From positions 1 to 5,766 of the forward strand of contig CANFUB010000178.1 in the NCBI GenBank assembly GCA_947450015.1: a stretch of DNA of 5,766 bases, written 5' to 3'. The DNA comes from Bacteroidota bacterium. GTDB taxonomy: Bacteria > Bacteroidota > Bacteroidia > NS11-12g > UBA955. Position numbers and translations under genes: made by a program. This document shows positions 1-5,766 of the stretch, piece by piece (the first letter of the stretch is position 1; each line of letters opens with the position of its first letter). Below the pieces are notes generated by a model that saw only the letters and a list, made by a program, of their open reading frames with translations, was not told the origin of the DNA and made no database searches.

Positions 1-2362
1 ACTCGCTTTGAATATTTATTACACCATTGCTTGGATTTGGAAAGACACGGAAAGTTTGCGCATCTTCCACCGTTGGCAAACCACTGCCCTGCCCCATTTT
101 TACATGACCTACTTTCAAACTGTTACCAAAACTCGTAACCCATAATTCGCCTGCTTTATAAGGATTAAAAAACATACGTTCTGGTTGACGAAAAATATAA
201 GTATTGACCAATTGAAATGCGGGTGTTGCTTTGTTCATATTATACATCAAATACAAACCTTGGGTTTCGGTACTTACAAAAGCTTGGGTATTATCATCGG
301 GATTGAAGGTTATGGAGGTAACCCTATCCAATAATGAACCAGATAGTTTAACCCAAGTCGTTCCTCTATTCGTGGTTTTATACAAGCCACCTTTGCCATT
401 GGCATTGCCTCCCCAACCACTGAAAACACCAACATACCATGTATTTTGTGTTGCATCGGCTGGGTCGATTACCAAATCCTTGGTCCAGTATTGCATGTTG
501 GCATCGCTCTTATCGGTCCAAGTACCAGCAATAGGATCATAAATAAACACACCACTGCTGGCTGTGAAATTAGCCCCATAGCGCGCACTAAAAGTGCATA
601 CAACTTTACCATCTTTTAAAACAGTAATACTCGCAGGGTGCCCTTCTGTGCGGGGCGGATTAGGCAATTTAGTAAAGGTAGCACTCGCCCCTAAATTTAT
701 ATCTTTAGAGACATAAATACCCCCTAACATGCCCGCGCCTCCACCGCCATAATGAATAACTGAGGCATATAAAGTATTCGCATTGTTTGGGTCGGTGGCC
801 AACCAATAAACAGGATGATCAAAGCTGTGCAAGACACTCCAATTGTCGCCTTTATCAGTGCTGAAATAAATTTTCCCTTGTGCATCAGCTGCATCCAATT
901 GCGCATCTTTTAATCGCGTACTTTGGTACATATCGTGAATGCCCGAAGTGGCTGCATACAATGTTGTGCCTGCTTGTGCATACCTGTATACAGAGTTTAC
1001 ACTTAACCCATTGAATAGATAGCCCCAACTTTTACCACCATCTTTACTTCTTATACCGCCTATATCACTAAAAGCTGCGAACACATTGTTACTATCAACC
1101 CAATGCATTTGCCAAGCAGTTGTATTCTCGATACCGATTGAATGATAAGCCTTATTCTTAGGTGTGTTGGTATTGGCAGCGTGTTCATCTATAGTATCCA
1201 CATAAGCTTGTCGCCAATTGGCGCCACCATCGCTACTCACATGAACAAAACTAAAATCAGGGAAGATAACTTTCTCCGAATTGTTAGGCGCCACTGTAAT
1301 GCCAAAACACGTTTCACCCCAACTCCAATTTTTATCGCCTCCACTCCCGCTCCAGCCTGTTTTAATATTTTGATTATTGGTGGTTTTAAAAACCTTGCTA
1401 TAACTGGTGCCTCCATTATTCGTTTTATAGACCAAAGGACAACTTAATGCATTATCATGCCCACCCAGATAGTAAGTATTAATATCATTATCGGCCATAC
1501 CGATGTACATAATAAAATCATTAGCAAAATTTATCCCTGTTGATTGAGTTACCCAAGTGCCACTGTTATTATCCATTGTATACACCCCTTTGGCATGGTT
1601 ATAATAATCCCATGGCATAATACCATTGTAAGTTGAACTTGCATTCGAAGCAATGCAGACATAGCGCGTAGTCCCCCCATTTTTAGCCCCTCGAAATTGC
1701 CATACCACTTCGCCTGCGGGCAAGCCTGTCGTTGTAAAACTTATGAAAGTGGCGCCACTATTGGTTGAACGAAACAAGCCTTCATTGGTGGCAACAGTTA
1801 TACTCGCCCCATCAAAAAATGCGCCAGCTAATATCAGTCCAGCCCCATTGTTAGTAGTATGCTTAATTAAGCTATAAGTGGTACCGCCATCATTTGTAAT
1901 ATAAACATCTCCATAATAACCTATAATTACTTGACTGGGATTATTGTAATTGGCAATCATGCGATACACTTGACCATAACTCGCATTGTGCCCAGGCAAT
2001 ACTTTCCATGTCTTACCACCATTTGTTGTTTTAACAGGATAGCCATTATTACCATCATTGTGATTGCTATAGGCGATTTGATCGTTATAGGTAAACTCAT
2101 AAGTCGAATTGCTAAAAACCTGCAGTGTTTTATGGTGTAGCTGTGTATAGGATTTCCCAAAGTTGCTAGTGTGAAACATTTCGCTCATATCGCAACTCAC
2201 ATAATACTCATCTTCATTAATGGGATTTATTGTTGGAAAAAACAAAGCACCACCGCCTCCCATACCGCGTGGCAGAAAGGTATCAGGCAATATTTGTCCC
2301 ATTGCACATGTTGCATTTATAAAGAACGAGAACAAAAATGTTTTGTAAATAAATTGTTTCAT
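1..2362 (-). CDS. T9SS-secreted Asp-box beta-propeller protein, GH74-like (3' end cut by window)
   Basis: The frame is open for 787 codons from the ATG at 2362 to the window edge, with no stop seen. Residues 1-22 form a signal peptide (charged MKQFIYK, then a Phe-rich core), with likely cleavage before Q23. The body is full of Asp-box (BNR-type) blade motifs: TNGGKTW 113-119, TNDGGTTY 156-163, TNSGATF 200-206, TNNGGTSY 314-321, SSDGGANW 376-383, SKDGGKSW 439-446, STDKGDNW 501-508 and TTNRGTTW 663-670. About 730 residues of such blades suit two seven-bladed propellers, as in GH74 xyloglucanases. An N-terminal GGGG (35-38) followed about 20 residues later by CDMSEMF (D58), and SDIGG at 432-436 (D433), recall the two GH74 catalytic-Asp regions. 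FRVFPNPSNGVINI (771-784) is the start of a type A T9SS sorting domain, so the protein should cross the outer membrane and be surface-attached or released. Roughly 60 residues are probably missing. Sortilin/VPS10-like or non-catalytic propeller is the alternative. Secretion route is well supported; enzyme activity and substrate are inference. Confidence 0.93.
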   Translation of the reverse strand, partial: MKQFIYKTFLFSFFINATCAMGQILPDTFLPRGMGGGGALFFPTINPINEDEYYVSCDMSEMFHTSNFGKSYTQLHHKTLQVFSNSTYEFTYNDQIAYSNHNDGNNGYPVKTTNGGKTWKVLPGHNASYGQVYRMIANYNNPSQVIIGYYGDVYITNDGGTTYSLIKHTTNNGAGLILAGAFFDGASITVATNEGLFRSTNSGATFISFTTTGLPAGEVVWQFRGAKNGGTTRYVCIASNASSTYNGIMPWDYYNHAKGVYTMDNNSGTWVTQSTGINFANDFIMYIGMADNDINTYYLGGHDNALSCPLVYKTNNGGTSYSKVFKTTNNQNIKTGWSGSGGDKNWSWGETCFGITVAPNNSEKVIFPDFSFVHVSSDGGANWRQAYVDTIDEHAANTNTPKNKAYHSIGIENTTAWQMHWVDSNNVFAAFSDIGGIRSKDGGKSWGYLFNGLSVNSVYRYAQAGTTLYAATSGIHDMYQSTRLKDAQLDAADAQGKIYFSTDKGDNWSVLHSFDHPVYWLATDPNNANTLYASVIHYGGGGAGMLGGIYVSKDINLGASATFTKLPNPPRTEGHPASITVLKDGKVVCTFSARYGANFTASSGVFIYDPIAGTWTDKSDANMQYWTKDLVIDPADATQNTWYVGVFSGWGGNANGKGGLYKTTNRGTTWVKLSGSLLDRVTSITFNPDDNTQAFVSTETQGLYLMYNMNKATPAFQLVNTYIFRQPERMFFNPYKAGELWVTSFGNSLKVGHVKMGQGSGLPTVEDAQTFRVFPNPSNGVINIQSE

Positions 2363-2403
2363 AAGCAATTGTTTAAAGTAGGTAATTAAGAGGTGCTGTC
2401 TTA

Positions 2404-2433
2404 CAAATTTAAACATAAAAATGAAATCACAAG
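2404..2433 (-). promoter_or_regulatory. Bacteroidota-type promoter of the T9SS propeller gene
   Basis: On the minus strand TAAATTTG (2404-2411) is an exact match to the Bacteroidota -7 consensus TAnnTTTG. CTTG (2430-2433) supplies the TTG of the -33 element, 18 bases upstream, close to the usual 19. Transcription would start near 2397, giving a leader of about 35 bases before the ATG at 2362. The leader is AT-rich and shows no Shine-Dalgarno sequence. This implies that the propeller gene can be expressed apart from the upstream operon. Confidence 0.6.
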
Positions 2434-2470
2434 TATTTGCGATTTGCTAAAGCTTAAAATACCAAGCTGC

Positions 2471-3838
2471 TTAAAAAGCGTGTTGCAATTGAAAGAAGAA
2501 TTGATGGTCTTCTTTTGAAATAGCATAATCAAAGCGCAGTATGGTATTCACATTCCAAGCCACCCTCAAACCTAAGCCTTCTGAAGTTCGCAAATTATCA
2601 AGATGCGTTAGAACTCTGTCCATGCTGTTCCAAACACCACCTGCATCAAAAAATGGCACTGCACTTAAAGCAAATCCTTGTTTTAAAAACTTAAACTGAG
2701 CAAAGCGATAACGAAGTTCCACATTACTAAATTGCATAACTTTTGAAAGAAACCGACTCTGCTTAAAACCTCTCATGGTTTGCCCACCGCCTAATCCTTC
2801 TATGCTACCTTCAGATGTCCACTGATCTTGGTATTCATAAAATGGTGAATTACCTGCAGTATAACCCAAAGCAATCCTACCCGCGAAAATGAATTTCTTG
2901 CAATATTTGGGAAATAGTTTTTTATAAAAATTATAATGGCCAAAGGTTTTGTTAAAATTAAATTGCGAACCTAACGATTTCAAAGACAATTCGTTGGTCA
3001 ATTCTGCAAAAACACCATTGCTAGGATCTGTTTCTAAATCGCGGGTGTCATAGATTAAGCCAGATTGAATAAAACTAACTGTATTGCGCCCTAAACCTCG
3101 TATCAATCCCTTATTAAAATCATCTTGCAAAAGCGAATGACCTGCAAAGGGTGTTAATTTTAGCCATGCAATTTCATACCCAATTAATAAACGCAGCCTT
3201 CCTTTTAAATAAGAACGTTCGGCACTTAAATTCAGTATAGCTTCTTGTTTAGTGTAGGTATTGTAAAATTGATTAGCACCAACCAATGAATTTTCATACG
3301 CAGTATAACTGGCGTTTTTCACTTCAGTTTGAGCACTATCTCCTGCAGGGTAATAGTTTAAGTTTTTTAAACTATTTTCATCGATACCAAAATATAATAA
3401 ATTTGGATTCACTTCGAAGGCTACTTCACCCCTTAATCGCCACTTTGAATCAAATACATAGGGAACATCCCATCCTATTTTTAATTCTCTTTGGTTCCTT
3501 GTTGTATTAAACAAAGCAAATGTAATAGCTCCTCTATACGGTGTGTATTCAAAAAATGGATCTGTGCGTTTACCATTAAAATACACTGTACCCTCGCCAC
3601 CATAACCAACCCCATTAACAGGATCGGAACTAATATCTGGCACACCAGTTACATAAACACCTTCTTTTTTTTCTGCTAATTCTTCTGCAGGTAATTTCTT
3701 TTCATTGGCAATTGCAAAAGGCAATTTCCTTTTTACTGTATCTTTAAAAATGGAATCTGTCTTTAGTTGTGCCTTTAAGTTATTGGAGAATAAAAATAGA
3801 ACTAAAAATGAAATGCAAAAATGTAAAAACTTATTCAT
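2471..3838 (-). CDS. Omp85/BamA-family outer-membrane barrel without POTRA domains
   Basis: This is a 455-residue outer-membrane beta-barrel of the bacterial surface antigen (D15/Omp85) family. Residues 1-23 are a signal peptide (hydrophobic FCISFLVLFLF, cleavage after LKA before Q24). A short linker of about 45 residues follows, and the barrel seems to begin near residue 70. Family hallmarks are YDTRDLETDPSNGVFAEL (263-280), the loop-6 MRGF (355-358, matching the V/I/L-RGF motif), PFFDAGGVW (395-403), the strand-rich GLGLRVAWNV (421-430), and a C-terminal Phe (LQHAF) as in the BAM-recognised beta-signal. Well-known Omp85 proteins such as BamA and TamA have several POTRA domains of about 75 residues each; there is no room for even one here, so it belongs with the short 'no N-terminal domain' Omp85 types. 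It lies one base after the PepSY-like gene and is probably translated by coupling. The family is known for protein insertion or transport, but the substrate is unknown. Confident in family, not in role. Confidence 0.92.
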   Translation of the reverse strand: MNKFLHFCISFLVLFLFSNNLKAQLKTDSIFKDTVKRKLPFAIANEKKLPAEELAEKKEGVYVTGVPDISSDPVNGVGYGGEGTVYFNGKRTDPFFEYTPYRGAITFALFNTTRNQRELKIGWDVPYVFDSKWRLRGEVAFEVNPNLLYFGIDENSLKNLNYYPAGDSAQTEVKNASYTAYENSLVGANQFYNTYTKQEAILNLSAERSYLKGRLRLLIGYEIAWLKLTPFAGHSLLQDDFNKGLIRGLGRNTVSFIQSGLIYDTRDLETDPSNGVFAELTNELSLKSLGSQFNFNKTFGHYNFYKKLFPKYCKKFIFAGRIALGYTAGNSPFYEYQDQWTSEGSIEGLGGGQTMRGFKQSRFLSKVMQFSNVELRYRFAQFKFLKQGFALSAVPFFDAGGVWNSMDRVLTHLDNLRTSEGLGLRVAWNVNTILRFDYAISKEDHQFFFQLQHAF

Positions 3839-3842
3839 TTCA
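3838..3842 (-). promoter_or_regulatory. Stop/start junction with one-base gap (translational coupling)
   Basis: Read on the minus strand the junction is TGA-A-ATG: the stop of the PepSY-like gene, one base, then the start of the barrel gene. There is no room for a separate promoter. The only purine-rich stretch upstream (GGGAAG) lies inside the end of the first gene, farther from the ATG than a normal ribosome binding site. Ribosome re-initiation is the simplest reading and would tie the amounts of the two proteins together. Confidence 0.6.
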
Positions 3843-4286
3843 GTCTAAATCTTCCCTTATAAATTTGCCTTCACTATCAAAAATAAGTTCTTTCCCTTTT
3901 ATTTCTATTTCGTAAGTTTTAGGTCCAGAGAGTTTTGATACTTGCGAAACTTCTTTTATTTTTGGATTGCTGTAATTTGAATTAATGTAATCTAAAACCC
4001 CACTTGGCAATTCATCTTTAGAAATTATCATTTCTATTTCTAACAGTGTTCCAGTTGCATTAAACAAGGCAGATGCAGTTCTCAGCCTACCTGTGCTATC
4101 CTTTACAAAAAAATTAGCTTCATAATCAGCATCCTCTTTTTCCCACTCTACCAATAATGCCATCGGCAAATACTTCTTCATACCTTCAAGCACTGGTGCT
4201 GGCACATTTTTAGGTTTAAGGGTTTGCGCACTGCTAAGTTGGAATATAGAAATGGCCAAAAGCGTTAAAAAAAATTGTTTCTTCAT
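3840..4286 (-). CDS. Exported PepSY-like (BLIP-fold) protein
   Basis: This is a 148-residue protein with a clear signal peptide (MKKQFFLTLLAISIFQLSSA, cleavage before Q21), hence periplasmic or secreted; no cysteine is present, so it is not a lipoprotein. The mature part has the pattern of the Bacteroidota PepSY-like family (beta-lactamase-inhibitor-like fold, Pfam PF11396): VPAPVLEGMKKYLPMALLVE (28-47), then WEKEDADYEANFF (48-60), an apolar strand LEIEMII (82-88), and a second, weaker copy with ELPSGVLDYINSNY (92-105) and KTYEIEIKGKELIFDSEGK (123-141). The usual pattern is a P-x-x-V helix, a W-x-x-x-x-x-x-Y-E-A strand pair and a final F-D-x-x-G turn, all visible here. Family members have no established enzymatic activity and are thought to bind proteins or ligands. 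It is the first gene of an operon with the Omp85-type barrel, so a periplasmic partner or chaperone-like role for that barrel is a reasonable but unproven inference. The ATG at 4286 is chosen because the signal peptide starts there. Confidence 0.88.
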   Translation of the reverse strand: MKKQFFLTLLAISIFQLSSAQTLKPKNVPAPVLEGMKKYLPMALLVEWEKEDADYEANFFVKDSTGRLRTASALFNATGTLLEIEMIISKDELPSGVLDYINSNYSNPKIKEVSQVSKLSGPKTYEIEIKGKELIFDSEGKFIREDLD

Positions 4287-4331
4287 AATAAGAATAGGTA
4301 TTCAAATTAAAGGATGAATGCTGATATTACC

Positions 4332-4352
4332 ATGTTATTTATTAAATATCAT
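4332..4352. repeat. Imperfect 21-bp palindrome, possible operator
   Basis: The arms ATGTTATTTA and TAAATATCAT pair with one mismatch in ten around a central T. The site sits roughly midway between the two divergent starts, where a dimeric regulator could affect both genes. The sequence is almost all A and T, which makes chance symmetry easier, and no regulator gene is present in the window. The operator role is inference. Confidence 0.3.
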
Positions 4353-4379
4353 ATAAATTTAACATTTGACACGCTTTTT

Positions 4380-4410
4380 TTTGTTTACATCATTTATTCT
4401 TTCATCTTTG
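4380..4410 (+). promoter_or_regulatory. Bacteroidota-type promoter of the M1 peptidase gene
   Basis: TTTG at 4380-4383 and CATCTTTG at 4403-4410 are separated by 19 bases. This is the standard -33/-7 arrangement for the Bacteroidota primary sigma factor (TTTG, then TAnnTTTG), with one mismatch (C for the first T). The ATG at 4416 is only five bases past the -7 element, so transcription would start at or within a few bases of the start codon, giving an almost leaderless mRNA. Confidence 0.5.
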
Positions 4411-4415
4411 AACCA

Positions 4416-5766
4416 ATGAAATATTTTTTATCGCTAATTGGTTGCTTGGCTGTAATATTCATATACAGTTGCAAACCGAAATACCACGTTAAAGTTGGTG
4501 AACCTAAAATTTTAGAAGTTTTAGAGTACAAGGCTGCGGTTACCAAAATCAACGATTTGGTGAACACCACACTAATTTTGGAACCCGACTTTGCTAAAAA
4601 GGAATTAAAAGGTACTGCAATTATTACCCTTAAACCTCACTTTTACAACACTGATTCTTTGACATTAAATGCCAAATACATGCGCATAGAAAAAGTGGGC
4701 ATGAGCTATTCAAAAAGTCAAAGCACAGAAACTAAATTAACAAAACCAGAAGGCACTAGCACTGTAAATACTTCTTATAAACTAGTTGGTACAACAGCTT
4801 TAAAATACACTTACGATTCTTTATTTCTTAGAATTAAATTAGACCGCACCTATACCAAAGATGAAACTTACACAATCGTTATAGACTATGTAGCCCAACC
4901 CGAGAAATGCAAGAGCGAAGGTGGTGAAGCCATTTCTGAAGACAAGGGCATGTATTTTATCAATACAGATAGTAGCGATAAAACCAAGCCTACGCAGATA
5001 TGGACCCAAGGCGAAACCGAAGCGGCTAGTTGCTGGTTTCCTACCATCGATGCACCGAATCAAAAAACAACAGAGGAGATTTATGTAACAGTACCCAATA
5101 CGTTTAGAACCATTTCGAATGGCTTATTAATTTCTTCGGAGGCTTTGCCAAACAATAAAAGAATGGATTATTGGAAAAACGACAAACCCCATGCACCTTA
5201 TTTATTTGCCTTAGTAATCGGTGATTTTATTGCAACGAAAGACAAATGGCGTAACCTCGATTTAAATTATTACATGGAACCTGCCTATGCACAATTTGCA
5301 AAAACAGTATTTGGCAATACCCCAGAAATGCTTGAATTCTACAGTAAAAAACTAGGCTACGATTACCCTTGGCCAAAATTTGATCAAGTGGTTGTGCGCG
5401 ATTTTGTGAGTGGCGCCATGGAAAACACTGGCTGTGTGGTGCACTTTGACAAATTAAACCATACCAACCGCGAACACCTCGATAACACCTACGAGGATGT
5501 GATTTGTCATGAATTATTTCACCATTGGTTTGGTGATTTAGTGACCTGCGAAAGCTGGAGTAACATTCCTTTAAATGAATCTTTTGCAACCTATGGAGAA
5601 TACCTTTGGAACGAACACAAATATGGCAGAAACGAAGCCGATTTGAAATTTGATGAGTTTCTAAGTTACTATTTGAATGAAGCGGAAGACAAACAAGTAC
5701 CAATGATTCGCTATAACTACAGCAAACGCGATGATTTATTTGACAGACATAGCTATCAAAAAGGAG
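4416..5766 (+). CDS. M1-family zinc aminopeptidase, lipoprotein (3' end cut by window)
   Basis: The frame is open for 450 codons up to the window edge. Residues 1-19 are a lipoprotein signal (MKYFLSLIGCLAVIFIYSC), so the enzyme should be lipid-anchored at C19; the lipobox IYSC is slightly atypical. The N-terminal beta-domain ends in QGETEAASCWFPTIDAPNQK (198-217), the family pattern that includes W-F-P and D-x-P. The exopeptidase motif GAMEN is at 333-337, the zinc motif HELFH at 365-369, and the third zinc ligand E388 lies in NESFA, with 18 residues between as is standard. Y447 in SYQKG fits the catalytic tyrosine by position (59 residues after E388; 61 in E. coli PepN). All known catalytic elements are therefore present and the enzyme should remove N-terminal amino acids from peptides. 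Residues about 96-128 are a Ser/Thr/Lys-rich stretch that looks like an insertion in the N-terminal domain. The C-terminal helical part is outside the window. The ATG is chosen because the lipoprotein signal begins there. Preferred substrate and which membrane it sits in cannot be told. Confidence 0.95.
   Translation, partial: MKYFLSLIGCLAVIFIYSCKPKYHVKVGEPKILEVLEYKAAVTKINDLVNTTLILEPDFAKKELKGTAIITLKPHFYNTDSLTLNAKYMRIEKVGMSYSKSQSTETKLTKPEGTSTVNTSYKLVGTTALKYTYDSLFLRIKLDRTYTKDETYTIVIDYVAQPEKCKSEGGEAISEDKGMYFINTDSSDKTKPTQIWTQGETEAASCWFPTIDAPNQKTTEEIYVTVPNTFRTISNGLLISSEALPNNKRMDYWKNDKPHAPYLFALVIGDFIATKDKWRNLDLNYYMEPAYAQFAKTVFGNTPEMLEFYSKKLGYDYPWPKFDQVVVRDFVSGAMENTGCVVHFDKLNHTNREHLDNTYEDVICHELFHHWFGDLVTCESWSNIPLNESFATYGEYLWNEHKYGRNEADLKFDEFLSYYLNEAEDKQVPMIRYNYSKRDDLFDRHSYQKG

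Larger units (their letters stand above)
4287..4415. promoter_or_regulatory. Divergent intergenic region between the PepSY-like/barrel operon and the M1 peptidase
   Basis: These 129 very AT-rich bases must hold the promoters for both directions. For the minus strand the best -7 candidate is TTAATTTG at 4303-4310 (one mismatch to TAnnTTTG), which would start transcription only about 10 bases before the ATG at 4286; no TTG was found at the right distance upstream, so this promoter is uncertain. The rightward promoter and the central palindrome are listed separately. An eight-base T run lies at 4375-4382. Confidence 0.5.

Noticed and set aside
2300..2362. Cys19 of the propeller protein as a lipobox cysteine.
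   Set aside because: The preceding residues NAT do not fit the lipobox pattern, and a T9SS sorting domain at the other end argues for signal peptidase I cleavage before Q23.
231..2389. Several short open frames on the plus strand (231-542, 1142-1447, 1931-2140, 2171-2389) and on the minus strand out of frame (724-906, 1957-2160).
   Set aside because: All lie wholly or mostly inside the 787-codon propeller frame, show no family motifs or normal protein composition, and are shadows of it.
2440..2475. Hairpin AGCTT/AAGCT after the barrel gene as a terminator.
   Set aside because: The stem is only five base pairs, mostly A-T, with an eight-base loop and no following T run on the minus strand.
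3286..3679. Plus-strand open frames at 3286-3510 and 3491-3679.
   Set aside because: They lie antisense to the well-supported Omp85 barrel gene and have no recognisable features.
3640..3770. A single POTRA domain in the barrel protein between signal peptide and barrel.
   Set aside because: Only about 45 residues are available, against about 75 for a POTRA domain, and the stretch is Lys/Glu-rich without the alternating strand pattern.
4371..4383. T8 run at 4375-4382 as part of a rho-independent terminator.
   Set aside because: No GC-rich stem precedes it, and no plus-strand gene ends upstream; it sits in a divergent promoter region.
4839..5703. Minus-strand open frames at 4839-5063 and 5227-5703.
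   Set aside because: They lie antisense to the M1 peptidase, whose frame carries GAMEN, HELFH and NESFA; the minus-strand products look like noise.

Overview
The window looks like chromosomal DNA from a member of the Bacteroidota. Four things point that way: a C-terminal type IX secretion (T9SS) sorting signal in the first gene; promoter-like sequences of the Bacteroidota type (TTTG about 19 bases before TAnnTTTG); starts without a clear Shine-Dalgarno sequence; and a PepSY-like (BLIP-fold) periplasmic protein of a kind common in this phylum. The DNA is AT-rich throughout, with no sign of a mobile element. Genus and species cannot be told from the sequence.

Layout: positions 1-2362 (minus strand, C-terminus cut off by the window edge) encode a large secreted beta-propeller protein with many Asp-box motifs and the start of a T9SS type A sorting domain. 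Its N-terminus resembles GH74 xyloglucanase-type propellers. Positions 2363-2470 are an intergenic gap holding a good Bacteroidota promoter for that gene. Positions 2471-3838 (minus) encode a 16-stranded-type Omp85/BamA-family barrel with no room for POTRA domains. Positions 3840-4286 (minus) encode a small exported PepSY-like protein. The last two genes are one base apart (TGA-A-ATG) and form an operon transcribed from the PepSY-like gene into the barrel gene. Positions 4287-4415 are a divergent intergenic region with an imperfect palindrome and a promoter for the rightward gene. Positions 4416-5766 (plus, C-terminus cut off) encode an M1-family zinc aminopeptidase made as a lipoprotein, with all its catalytic residues present before the window ends.

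All four products carry export signals, so the window is a cell-envelope and secretion neighbourhood: a surface or secreted propeller, an outer-membrane barrel with a periplasmic partner, and a membrane-anchored peptidase. Only the PepSY-like/barrel pair is clearly linked in function, through operon structure. The other genes may simply be neighbours. No tRNA, rRNA, CRISPR array, insertion sequence or convincing terminator was seen. The least described items are the POTRA-less Omp85/PepSY-like pair and the GH74-like T9SS cargo; neither is clear evidence of a new system.
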